Shown piece by piece: positions 35,300 through 47,352 of a stretch of 64,000 nucleotides of DNA. The stretch is from Ampelomyces quisqualis. Lineage: Eukaryota; Ascomycota; Dothideomycetes; Pleosporales; Phaeosphaeriaceae. A program made the translations under genes and the position numbers. The stretch is from contig JAGTXZ010000014.1 of NCBI GenBank assembly GCA_018398575.1, positions 1,984,001-2,048,000 of the forward strand, read 5' to 3'. The stretch's first letter is position 1, and each line of letters begins with the position of its first letter. A model generated the notes under the pieces. That model was not told where the DNA came from and made no database searches. It saw nothing but the letters and a program-made list of their open reading frames with translations.

Positions 35300-36270
35300 T
35301 CGGCGGCGGGAGGCTGCAGAGAGCCCTCGATCGCACGAGTGACGAAGCGCATCAGTAGCTCCATGGCCCTGCCGAGCAGAGAGTCGCTCGGAGAAGCATG
35401 AAGCTTAACATGTTGAGCTACTCGGAACAAGGACTGCAGACGAGGGCATATCGGAAGATTCGGAACCCGCATCGCAATGCTCCATAGGCCAGGAACGCTC
35501 TGTGGCGAGTAGCGGTACAGGGCCATGCACGACGGCCTCGTCTGGCGCCAGTCCAATGTCTTGGTCTTTCACAATGGGAAGCGTGGCGGGACGCGAGTTT
35601 GTGTAACATGCACATAGCATAATTACTCGTCGCTCTAGCCCCACTGATGGTTACAACAATGGCCATAACGGAAGCCGCAGGTCACGACCACGGCAAATGA
35701 ATTGCTGAATATGGGGGGTTGGACGTCGAAGGCATACTGTAGTCGATAGTAGATACATGGATTGAACGATGCTGTGGTACACTGAGCAGGAAAGTATGGT
35801 GGCTACGTGCACGGGCGTGGCCACAGTGGACACATCGCTTCCTACACCGCTCATTACTGTTCTGGGTCCAGCATCCCCCCTCATTCCTGCATCTAACGCT
35901 TTGCAGGTCCGACGAAAAGGCTTTAGCTTTGCAGGGCGACATTTGAATCGATTAGAATTGTTGGCATCAACGTCAGCTCGTGAGAAGTCGTCATATCGCT
36001 CAAGGTTGGGCGTGTTCGAATCGGTCTGATTCCTTTGACGCGAAGCGAATGACCCCACGAGTTCAAGGCATCTTTCCACCAAAGTGCGTCCTCGCCCTCC
36101 AATGCGGCCCTGTCCTTATGTATGAGCACAGCGTGCTGGCAGACTACTGTGCAGTGTGTACTGCTGCAGCTGGGTGGACCAGGGTTAAGAGCGAGGCTTG
36201 CCGAAGAGGGTCTGGAGCATTGCGGCACACGATTGTTCCAAGGTTGTCTGCATCGCTCGATGGTCATTAG
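35300..36270 (-). pseudogene. Possible decayed gene, perhaps the C-terminal part of a fungal transcription factor
   Basis: The minus strand gives pieces in differing frames with some protein-like character: ERYDDFSRADVDANN and a hydrophobic run VSTVATPVHVATILSC (within 36082-35651), then a helical segment with GRAMELLMRFVTRAIEG (35556-35275). The VATILSC-type helix followed by a late helix is reminiscent of C-terminal regions of some fungal C6 regulators, but no zinc cluster is present and the frames do not join cleanly. It lies directly beside the second RIP block, which may have removed the 5' end. Weak call. Confidence 0.2.
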
Positions 36271-37429
36271 GGGGTTTTCCGCAACCGATCTGAAGTTTCT
36301 GATCTGTACTTTGCCGAGGGGGCAAATAGATCAGCGTGGCGCCTAACCTCAGATAGCTAGTTAAACTTTAGATTAAACTAGAACGTAGGCTGTGCAAGGT
36401 CTGTATTAATAAGTTTTCTTATTAGAACTATAGCAATTTGTTAGCACTAATTTATAAGCTGCATAACGTTATACTTCTTAAAACTTTACTAAAATACACG
36501 TCTTAATATAGGCTACAATTCTGTTTGTAATCTTAGCCTTGTAGGCTCTTTTAGTAGTACTATTAGTAGTGCTGTACTTTAACTTTTTAATAATAGAGTT
36601 ACTTAATCTAAAGCTCTTTAGCTACTAAAACTAACTTTGCTACCTACCTATACACTAATATATATAACTAGAGCGCTACTAGCCTAATTAAAAGAGCTCT
36701 TAGAGAGTATAGAAATATATAAAGAGCTACTAGTAATACTAACGCTAGTGTTATTTAATAGCAATTATAATAGAGATAGAGATAATAGTGTTATAAGCAG
36801 ACCTAGTGCCTAAAGTAATAAGCTATATAGCTTAGGTAGAAAATATAATAGCTGTTCTACTTAATAAGGCTATATTTCTAAGAGTAAGTGTAAGTAAGTA
36901 ATTATGCTAGCAGCTGCGCTGTATAGCTACTTACTAAAAACTTATTAAGAAAAGATAGCCTTTGTAAGAGAAGTTATTAAGCAGCGTAACTAGGACGTTT
37001 AGGCTTAAAGAGGCTAGCTATTTAAGCACAATCTAAACACGCTAAAGAGCCTAATATTACATAAAATAGAGTATTGTAAGCAAAAACTAGAAGAGAAGAT
37101 ATCTAGCAAAGAAGTAAACTTAGGCTTATATTACTAGGCTTTTAATAATCTAATTGCAAAGTAGGACACTATAAGCAAAGTAGTAACTAATAAAAAAGTA
37201 GTAGTAGTAGAAGCTTACTACAAAGAAGATTATAGGCTTAACTTACTTAGTTACTACTATAATAAGTACCTAGTGTCTCTAACTAGAGTAAGTATAGAAA
37301 TATCTAAGGTATTAACACAATCTTAATTAAAGCGCTAAAAGTTAAGCTAAGACCTAAACAATTAAGTTAAGAAGCGCTACTTATATCTAACTTATAACAA
37401 TATATTTAAGAAGGTAATAGAGGCTAAGG

Positions 37430-37728
37430 TGTAACAACGCAGGTAGGTACAGCTATTAGAATTAAATTAGATACGTATTAGAGGCATATAGGAGTGCATA
37501 TTGTATCAAAGATTCTAGATTAGCTATACACCTATAGGTCTTGTATAAAAGAATAAAAGAAACTTATCCTCTATCTATGCTATAGGCTTATATTTATAGT
37601 AGGCGTAGCAGCTAAGTTAGAGCGCTGTTAGAGTGCTTTTAGTTCTAATCTACTAGCTCTTTACATAATTTGTTACTAAGCCTTTATAAAGTATTAAATG
37701 TAACATGTGTTTGTATGTGCTTGTTATA
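37430..37728 (-). repeat. LTR of truncated chromovirus copy 4
   Basis: 299 bp, colinear with the other LTRs and heavily C to T changed. Confidence 0.9.
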
Positions 37729-38053
37729 TTACTCTTTTTCTTAAAATTAATAGTCTCTATTAATTAGGTCTGTATTAGTATTGTTTTAGATACCTCTCTA
37801 AATTATTATAAACTTTTATTTACCTTAAGTTTATTTTAAGATAATATAATATAGCTGTTTGTTATTGTTTTAATTAGCGCGCTAGCGCGTTTAACGTTCT
37901 TAACTTTACTTTAAGCTTTTTAAGTATATATACAAGGCTAGCCCTCTAGTATACTACTTCTTTATACTTTCTTCTTATATATTTGTATACCTATAGCTAT
38001 CTAACTACTCTTCTAATTTAATTGTTAGCTAATTGTTTCTGCAGATACACATA

Positions 38054-38790
38054 ATACCTATTTCTGTCCCTTCTAAGGCTTATTCTCTAGCCTATTAGGT
38101 TGTTTACCTACAGGCTGCAAAAGCTTTTGCCTGCAGCTATTTTAATATTAAGTTTAGATTCTATTTAGACGTGTCTAAGAAGTGTACTTATTGCACACTC
38201 TTAAATAAAAAGTGTTGCCTAGTTTTTCTATATATAGGCTAAGAGTATAATAGCCTTTTTAAGGCTCTTAACTACAGGTTTACTACTCTAGGTAGAGATA
38301 AGTCTAACAAGGTAGTGTTAGAGTAAAAGGCTGCTATTAAAGAGGCAGCGTTTTAGTTAGCTACTATTGTGTAAGTAAGCACTGCACAAGTAGCTAACAT
38401 AAACAACGCTAACTTATTAGTTAGCGCTTATTACTAAAGAGAAGAGCTAGCTAAAGAAGTTAGAGTAATAGCTAAAGAGGTTAGGTTGCTTAGAAGAAGT
38501 ATAGCTAAGTTAACTAGTGTAGTTACTTAGCTAGTAGATATTATAATAGTATTAAGAGCCAATTAGTTAGTAGAGTAAGAAGAGGCGCAAATAGTAATAT
38601 TTTAAGTAGTAGTAGAGTAAAAAGTAGTAGCGCAAGAGGCTAGTACTTACAGTAAGTAAGGCTAGAACAGAAAACAACTAGGTAGTACGTTAGTGTCTGT
38701 ACTTAGAGATTTAAACAGTTAAGAACATCTTACTAGTAGCAGTAATAGTCTACTATTAGATCTAATAAAAGAGTAAGACTCTTATTATTA
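38054..38790 (+). pseudogene. Antisense ORF of chromovirus copy 4 (start codon lost)
   Basis: Same frame as in copies 1-3: PISVPSKAY start region, Cys segment, coiled coil and SSSNSLLLDLI tail, with more RIP stops than the other copies. ATG has become ATA by a CpA to TpA change on the opposite strand. Confidence 0.5.
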
Positions 38791-40209
38791 ATAGCTGTTA
38801 CTTACTAGTATAGTAGTTGCAATATTAAGTTGAATTTCCTTAATATAATTATCTTATAATACTATAAAATCTTTAACTTCTTTTTCTTATACTGTAATTT
38901 ACTTAGCTAACGCTTGTAAAGGTCTTAGCTATTTTAAATAGCGTTTATAGAATACTTGCAACATATATAGAGCGCCTATAAAGTTTAAGGCATTATACTA
39001 AGGAAAGTTAAGATTATAGCCTACTTATTTTATACAATACTTTAGAATAGAGCAGTACAGCTTGCTAGCTAAGATCTCTTTAACTTTTTATTTTTTAACA
39101 CTTTAAATTAGAATACTAGATAAGTTTAAGCTTAGCTAACTAGGTAGAAGGTTATTAGAGTTCTTGCAGAAAACGTCTAGAGCAAACACGTTATAGATCT
39201 TAGAACCTTTAGGTAGCTTTAGTTAAAATAAATAGCTAACTTGTTCTAGAACTTTAAAGAGGCCTTTCTATAATTTAGCAAGTTTGCAACTTAGGCAGGT
39301 AACAGATAGGTTTTAAGTTAAGAGGTAAACCTTGTTACTTACTACCTAATTAATAGGTTAACAATATTTATTTACTTTAGTAGCTATTTGTTACTACGCC
39401 TTTTCTATATTGTCTTTAGCTATGCGCTAGGCTGTATACATGCAAGTAGCTAAGCTTAAGGCATCTTTAACATTTATATTTTTGTGTTTTAAAGAAGATA
39501 GTACCTAATTCTAGCTCTGTTATAGTTTAGATTTAAATAGAAGCTAGTACAGCACTATACTAATTGTAGAGTGTAGTAGCGTAGCTTAGGCTTAATTAAT
39601 TATTAGTAAAAGGTTACTCTAGTTGTCCTAGTAATAGAATATAAAGAGCCTTAATTGTTAATTAATATACTTGTTTATAATCTTAGTTTGTCTATTAGTT
39701 TGTTTATAGTAGGCTATAAAAAGCTTAATTTGCACGCCTAGGATCTTACAGAACTTAGACTAGAATTAGGACATAAACTAGAGGCTGTGGTTAGACACTA
39801 TACTTTTAGGCGTATAGCTAAATTAGTATACTTATTAGATAAACAAGTAAGCTATTTCTTAAGCGTTAATTATTTTATAGTAAGAAATAGAAACAGCTTA
39901 CTTTAATAAGCAATTAATAATAACTATAATTTAATTATAGCTATACTAATTAGTTAAGAAGGTCTTAAAATCTATACACAAATACTGCATAGGCTTGTTA
40001 GAAATTAGTAACAGATAGAGAAGACCTTAGGATTAAAGCTGTCTTAGATAGAATCTTTAACAGAAAACGCAGTTTTATATATAGCGTTTGCATGTAGCTT
40101 CTATGCCTTTCTAGTAGTATTACTAAGCCAAAAGCTAATACGTCTTTATAGCGCTTAAGTAAGCAGTAGATACCTAATTGTAAGCCTTTCTAATTAGTTA
40201 GGTGTATAA

Positions 40210-40508
40210 TGTAACAAGCACATGCAAATACATGTTATATCTAATACCTTATAAAGGCTTAGTAACAAATTATGTAAAGAGATAGTAGATTAGAACTAAA
40301 AGCACTCTAACAGCGCTCTAACTTAGCTACTATGCCTACTATAAATATAAGCCTATAGCATAGATAGAGAACAAGTTTCTCTTATCCTTTTATACAAGAC
40401 CTATAGGTATATAGCTAATCTAGAATCTTTAATATAATACGCACTTCTATATGCTTCTAATACGTATCTAATTTAACTCTAATAGCTGTACCTACCTGCG
40501 TTGTTACA
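40210..40508 (+). repeat. LTR (5') of chromovirus copy 3
   Basis: 299 bp. Contains AAGTTTCTCTT (about 40373-40383), which pairs with the adjacent primer-binding site. Confidence 0.9.
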
Positions 40509-40510
40509 TT

Positions 40511-40523
40511 ACAAGAGAAACTT
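40511..40523 (+). promoter_or_regulatory. Primer-binding site of copy 3, complementary to its LTR
   Basis: ACAAGAGAAACTT, 2 bp after the LTR. Complementary over 11-13 bases to the segment inside the same LTR, with no tRNA-type TGG start. Same in copies 1 and 2. Confidence 0.55.
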
Positions 40524-43500
40524 TATCCTGCTAGTAATAGCATTTAAATAATATTGCAATTTACTCTTGAAAAGATTGCGTTAAAATGTCTAGAACCCTA
40601 TCTAAATTAGATCTATTTGTAACCTTAAATCTATTAAACACAGTTAGGATTCCTTAGATCTTCTAACAGCTAAAGCCTTTAGGTTTAGATCTTTCTATTA
40701 ATACACAGTTAGGATTACTTTAGTAAAAGTTACATTTGGCGCTATAATAGAAACTTAGAGACTATTAATAACCTAAGAGTATTAGAGGCAACGCTAATAA
40801 CTTCTCCTAAAGAACTAACCCTAAGAGCCTTTTTCTAAGACAACTCTATATTAACTATAACAACCTAGCAACAGAGTGCTAAAGCAAAAAAGACAGACAC
40901 TAAGAAATTAGGAGACAGACCCTCTTAGCCTAGAGCTGCACTAAATCTAACCTCTGTACAAATAGAAGTTAATTAATTACAACAAGAACTAAAACAGGCG
41001 TTAGCAGAAATAAATTCTCTTAAGAAAGGACTAACTCTGTTAATAGGACTAAACAAGCCTCTACCTACTACTAAATTACCCTAGAACAATTCTGTACTCT
41101 GCTGTTTATCTAATAGCTCTACATCTAAGTACTTATATTACTATAAAGGCTCTTACTAACTTTAATAATCTAAGAAAACGCCTAATGTAGACAACCTTAG
41201 TAATAGAAAAGATCCTACTTTCTGCTAATAGCAGGCCTCTATCTAGGATTAACTTAAGATTAACTTAGATTACTATTAGACTAAAAGACAACACATAGCC
41301 TTAGTATAGGGCTACACTACAGAATTAGCTAAGAGCTATCTTAAGCTATAATATTTATTAGATACTAATTAAGAGCAATTCTAGAACGCTAAGCAAATAA
41401 TTAAGCTACTTAAGTCTTACTTTATTACAAGTAATAAGGTAGCTAAGAGCTGTGCAGCCTTTGCTTAAATACAGATAACTAAGAAGAAAACATTTCTCTT
41501 ATTTAAAGCTAAGTTTTTAAGTTCTGCAGTTAAGAGACAAGTACTACCTTTAGAGTAGTTTTACTACTTATAGACTAAGATTACGCTAGGGTTATAAGCC
41601 TCTAACCTAGGATTTAGGCACTAATAGAAGAACTTATTTGATTAGATAGTAGAACACCTTACTGCCTATAATATAGAGCAGAAGAACAACTCTACACTAA
41701 GTATAACACTAGCTGCTGCTAGGTTGCTAATTAGGTTAGCTCTATAACAGAATTTAGAGCTAAATTAGACTACTACTACTAGCGCTTTAACAAATTCTGC
41801 GCTAGCCTATTAATTTATAACAGTATATCTTCCTATAAAGACCCCTAAGCTAGAATAATAGAAGACTTTTAGTAGTTATTATAATTATAGTAAGCTAGAA
41901 TACTACTCTAGTAACTGTACAAAGCCTTATGTACGTTAGATTAAAGCTGTAGAAGTAAATAAGTATAAAGATGCTTAAGAGCAACCTAATTAAGAGGTGT
42001 ATTATATAGGAAACAGAAGCGCCTAGAAAGATACTTCTCTCTAGGCCTAAGCTATTACAATCTATTCTACCTTAACCTTTCTTATTTGTTTTGCAGTCCC
42101 TATTTTCTTATACCTACACTTCTTTACAACTAAGGCCTTAGCTTACGCCTTAATACTCTTGTTAACACTAGTGCTTAAGGTTTCTTATTTTTAAATTTAT
42201 AAATTGTCTTATCTATTTCTAAAGCCTTGCAGCAACTTATTTAGAAGCTTTTCTTTTAGGTTTAGGTACGTAGCTTTAAGAATTAGATTACTTCTTTAGT
42301 TACTTAATATATTTAACTACACTTAAATATTAATAGCTAAAAGATTTTAAACTATCTATTCCTTATTTTTAATCTTAGGTCTTAGGATTATATACTTAGC
42401 CTCTAATAGTTAAAACAATTTAAGATTTAATTAGACACAGATAGGTTACAGTTTATTTAGCTATCTAAGTACTCTTATTTATATAATTCTTTACTCTTTA
42501 TTCTTACTATTCTATATTAAGCTACAGTGCTAGCTACTATCTATCTTAGTATGCAATAACGCAACACTCTATAAGAGAAAGAAGACTATTATATCTAAAA
42601 TAGTCTTTACTATTTCTTTTCTTCTATTTATTGTATTAAGGGATGCTTAAAGCTCTTATTAGCCTAAAAAATCTTAGAGATTTCTTATACCCTAACTAAG
42701 CAAAACTGCTTAAAGTCTAAACCCTTTCTAAGCACTTGTATAGCTCTTATTTCTGCTAATGTATTTTACTTTATTATAAAGAAGCTCTAGAACAAGTTCT
42801 TTACAACAAGCTTCTATAAGATTAACAGGATTCTTGCCTTTAAGGACAACGCAGACAATTAAAGCTAATTAGATAAGAGATTACTTGCCTGTTACTTCTA
42901 GTATTAGGATATATTTAGTAAGTTAGCAGCTAATTAATTACCTTCTTATTATTTGTACAATTATAAGATTATCTTTAAAAAGCTATTACTAAATGCGTTT
43001 AGTCTCTTGTACAAGCAAAACTAAGAGAAGCTTAAAGCTACTAAGGCCTACGTTTAGAAACACCTTTAGAAGAGTTTTATTAAGGCTAGCTAAAGTCCTT
43101 TTACTTTACTTATTCTTTGTGTACGCAAACTAAATAGAAATATACGCATTTGTGTAGACTATTAAAAGATTAACGCCCTTACGCGCAAGGACGTCTATCT
43201 AATCTCTTGTATTAATAAGCTGCTGTTACGCCTCTCTAAAGCTAAGATCTTTACTAAGTTTAACATTAGAGCTGCCTTTAACAAAATTTGTATAGATCCT
43301 AACTCTAAAGAGTATACTACCTTTTAGACCTGTTATAGTATATATAAGTGTAAGGTTCTCTCTTTTAGCTTATGCAATAGGCTAGCTACGTATTAACGCT
43401 ATATAAATAATATGCTAATTGATTATCTTAACAATTTCTGTATTACGTATCTTAATAATATTCTAATCTACTCTAAGGATATAAACTTATATTAGGAACA

Positions 43501-45990
43501 TGTCTAAAAGGTCCTAGAGCGCCTACGTACTGCAGAACTTTAAGTAGACATTTAGAAGAGTAAATTTTATGTAACCTGCATAAAGTATCTAGGTTACGTT
43601 TTAACAAACTAGAGCACTAAAGTTAACTCTAACAAGGTAGAAGCACTCTAAAACTAGGCTAAACCTACTATAGTTACTAGCATTAAGTTATTTTTTAGTT
43701 TTACTAGTTTCTATTAACAATTTATTAAGGATTTCTCTTGTGTAGCTAAACTAATTATAAAGCTTTAAAGTCTCTCTACACTGTTTAAATAGACTATAGA
43801 CTGCTAATAGGCTTTTAATTAGATTAAAGCCTTACTTCTAGCTATTTCTATACTATCTTATTTCTATCCTAAGTATAACACAAAGTTAGAAACTAACGCG
43901 TTAGATAGAGTAATAGCAAGAGTACTCTCTTAGAAGTACCTTAACAACAAGTAGTATCCTATAGCCTTTTATAGTTACGCTCTATCTAGGGCTAAGCTTA
44001 ATTAGGAAATATATAACAAAGAACTTTTTACTATTCTAAAAGTATTTAAGAAGTAGAGAGCTAAACTTACCTTAATACAAAGTTAAATCTAGGTGTATTT
44101 AGATTACTGCTTCTTAGAATACTTTATAACTACTAAGGTTCTTAATGCATGTTAAGCACAATAGGTAGAGATTATTGCCTCTTTTAATTTCTATATTAAG
44201 TATACGCCTAGCAAGCTTAACAAGTAAGCTAATATCCTAAGCTAAAGAGAACAGGACGTTAGCAAGGTTAAGGCTGCCTAACAAGACAATAGATCTTATG
44301 TACTTCTAAGACCTAAACGCCTAAACCCTCTAGTTAACTCTAAACTAGCTTAGAACTACGTCTGTAACTAGCTAAAGGTTAATGTTTTAGCTATTTTAGT
44401 CTAATCTATTAGTGCCTCTCTAAACCTTAACTTGTTAGAACTAATTAAAGCTCTGCTAGCAGAGAATTGCTGTTCCTTTAAGAAAGAGCGTTTTAAGCTA
44501 CTATAGCTATATTATGTCTAAAAAAGACTACTACTTTATTACTTACACCTTTGTGTACCTAGAAATTCCCTCTTATGCACCTAACTAATTAGAAAGGCTT
44601 ATAATTAAGTATCTACTACTTACCTAAGTACTATAAAGATGTATTAGCTCCTAGCTTAGCAATACTACTAGAAAGGTGTAAAGGCTATATGCAAACGCTA
44701 TATACAAAACTACGTTTCTTATTAAAGATCCTATCTAAGACAGCTCTAATCCTAAGGTTTCCTCTATCTGTTACTAATTTCTAATAGGCCTATACAGCAT
44801 TTGTGTATAGATTTTAAGACCTTTCTAACTAATTAGCATAGCTATAATCAAATTATAGTTATTATTAATTGCCTATTAAAGCGAGCTGTTTCTATTCCTT
44901 ACTATAAAACAATTAACGCTTAAGAAATAGCTTACTTGTTTATCTAATAAGTATACTAATTTAGCTATACGCCTAAAAGTATAGTGTCTAACTGCAGCTT
45001 CTAGTTTGTGTTCTAATTCTAGTCTAAGTTCTGCAAGATTCTAAGCGTGCAAATTAAGCTTTCTATAGCCTACTATAAATAAACTAATAGACAAACTAAG
45101 ATTATAAACAAGTATATTAATTAATAATTAAGGCCCTTTATATTCTATTACTAGGATAACTAGAGTAACCTCTTACTAATAATTAATTAAGCCTAAGCTA
45201 CGCTGCTGCACTCTGCAATTAGTATAGCGCTATACTAGCTTTTGTTTAGATCTAAACTATAACAAAGCTAGGATTAAGCACTATTTTCTTTAAAATATAA
45301 AAATATAAATGTTAAGAATGCCTTAAGCTTAGCTACCTACATGTATATAGCCTAGCGCATAGCTAAAGATAATATAGAAAAGGCGTAGTAACAGATAGCT
45401 ACTAAGGTAAACAAATATTGTTAACTTATTAATTAGGTAGTAAGTAACAAGGTTTACCTTTTAACCTAAAACCTATCTATTACCTGCCTAAGTTGCAAAC
45501 TTGCTAAATTGTAGAAAGGCCTCTTTAAAGTTCTAAAATAAGTTAGCTATTTGTTTTAACTAAAGCTACCTAAAGGTTCTAAGATCTATAATATGTTTAC
45601 TCTAGACGTCTTTTACAAGAACTTTAACAACCTCTTGCCTAGTTAGCTAAGCCTAAACTTATCTAGTATCCTAATTTAAAGCGTTAAAGAATAAAAAGTT
45701 AAAGAGATCTTAGCTAGTAAGCTATACTACTCTATCTTAAAGTATTATGTAAAATAGGTAGGCTATAATTCTAACTCTACCTAGTATAATACCTTAAACT
45801 TTATAGGCGCCTTATATATGTTGCAAGCGTTCTATAAACACTATCTAAAATAGCTAAGACTTCTACAAGCGTTAGCTAAGTAGATTACAGCATAGAAAAA
45901 AGAAGTTAAAGATCTTATAGTATTGTAAAACAATTATATTAGAGAAATTAAACTTAATATTACAACTACTATACTAGTAAGTAATAGCTA
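40524..45990 (+). pseudogene. gag-pol of chromovirus copy 3: RT, RNase H, integrase, chromodomain (degenerate)
   Basis: The plus strand reads, through TAG/TAA at Gln/Trp positions, as Ty3/gypsy pol. RT: RICVDYQKINALTRKDVYL (about 43145), FTKFNIRAAFNKI, and the YLDD box as YLNNILIYSKD (about 43450-43475). RNase H: LETNALDRVIARVLSQ (about 43885). Integrase with an H2C2-like region (about 44570-44700) and catalytic-core boxes IDFKTF, IIVIINCL, SIVSNC-FQF and AYYKQTNRQTKI (44800-45100). C-terminal chromodomain-like box KVKEILASKLYYSILKYYVK...QVGYN (about 45690-45770), then a tail to the stops near 45990. The chromodomain places it among chromoviruses. The gag part (40585-41750) is only loosely readable. 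Confidence 0.8.
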
Positions 45991-46728
45991 TTAATAATAA
46001 AAGTCTTACTCTTCTATTAGATCTAATAGTAGACTGTTGCTGCTACTAGTAGGATGTTCTTAACTATCTAAATCCCTAGGTACAGACACTAACGTACTAC
46101 TTAGTTATCTTCTATTTTAGCTCTAATTACTATAAGTACTAGCTTCTTACGCTGCTGCTTTTTGCTCTACTGCTACCTAAAATATTACTACTTGCGCCTT
46201 CTTCTGCTCTGCTAACTAATTAGCCCTTAATGCTATTATAATATCTACTAGCTAAGTAACTATACTAGTTAACCTAGCTATACTTCTTCTAAGCAACCTA
46301 ACCTCTTTAGCTATTACTCTAACCTTCTTAGCTAGCTCTTCTCTTTAGTAATAAGTGCTAACTAATAAGTTAGCGTTATTTATATTAGCTACTTGTGCAC
46401 TACTTACTTGTATAATAGTAGCTAACTAAAACACTACCTTCTTAACAGCAGCCTTTTGCTCTAACACTACCTTATTAGACTTATCTCTACCTAGAGCAGT
46501 AAACCTGTAGTTAAGAGCCTTAAAAAGGCTATTATACTCTTAGCCTACATATAAAAGAACTAAGCAACACTTCTTATTTAAGAGTGTGCAATAAGTATAC
46601 TTCTTAGACATGTTTAAATAGAATCTAAACTTAATATTAAAATAGCTGCAGGCAAAAGCCCTTGCAGCCTATAAGTAAACAACCTAATAAGCTAGAGAAT
46701 AAGCTTTAGAAGAGACAGAAATAGGCAT
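45991..46728 (-). pseudogene. Antisense ORF of chromovirus copy 3
   Basis: ATG first base 46728 to TAA 45993-45991, one frame of about 245 codons with RIP stops. Convergent with pol; the two stop regions nearly touch at 45985-45993. Same protein as in copies 1 and 2 (MPISV start, CTLLNKKCC, KEVRLL coiled coil). Confidence 0.6.
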
Positions 46729-47053
46729 TATGTGTATTTACAAAAACAATTAGCTAATAATTAAATTAAAAGAGCAGTTAGATAGCTGTAAGTATACAAA
46801 CGTATAGAAAGAAAGTATAAAGAAGTAGTATACTAGAGAGCTAGCCTTATATATATGCTTAAAAAGCTTAAAGTAAAGTTAAGAACGTTAAACACGCTAG
46901 CACGCTAATTAAAACAACAACAAATAGCTACATTACGTTATCCTAAAATAAACTTAAGGTAAATAAGAGTTTATAACAATTTAGAAAGGTATCTAAAACA
47001 ATACTAATACAGACCTAATTAATAGAAACTATTAATTTTAAGAAGAAGGGTAA

Positions 47054-47352
47054 TGTAACAAGTATATGTAAACATATGTTATATCTAATACTTTATAAAG
47101 GCTTAGTAATAGATTATGTAGGAAGCTAGTAAATTAGAACTAAAAGCACTCTAACAGCGCTCTAACTTAGCTGCTACGCCTACTATAAATATAAGCCTAT
47201 AGCATAGATAGAGGATAAGTTTCTCTTATTCTTTTGTACAAGACCTATAGGTATATAGCTAATCTAGAATCTTTAATACAATACGCACTTCTATATACCT
47301 CTAATACGTATCTAATTTAATCCTAATAGCTGTACCTACCTGCGTTGTTACA
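47054..47352 (+). repeat. LTR (3') of chromovirus copy 3
   Basis: 299 bp, preceded by the polypurine tract AGAAGAAGGGTAA. Confidence 0.9.

Larger units (their letters stand above)
37430..40209 (-). mobile_element. Ty3/gypsy chromovirus copy 4 (truncated)
   Basis: Left LTR at 37430-37728 (last bases decayed to TTGTTATA), then internal sequence colinear with copies 1 and 2 as far as their 11430 / 19890 equivalents (end GTTAGGTGTATA). It stops where the LTR of copy 3 begins at 40210. The 5' half, including the second LTR and most of pol upstream of integrase, is missing. The antisense ORF region (about 38054-38790) is present, with its ATG changed to ATA. Confidence 0.85.
40210..47352 (+). mobile_element. 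Ty3/gypsy chromovirus copy 3 (complete, RIP-degraded)
   Basis: LTRs at 40210-40508 and 47054-47352 (299 bp). Plus orientation, opposite to copies 1, 2 and 4. There is no target duplication: flanks are TATAA (40205-40209) and GAGCA (47353-47357), and the left flank is copy 4 itself. The primer-binding site (40511-40523) and polypurine tract (47041-47053) are in the expected places. All pol domains can be read through stops; see the gag-pol entry. Confidence 0.9.

Noticed and set aside
40210..47352. Copy 3 as a simple nested insertion in copy 4
   Set aside because: The rest of copy 4 does not resume after 47352 and there is no 5-bp target duplication.
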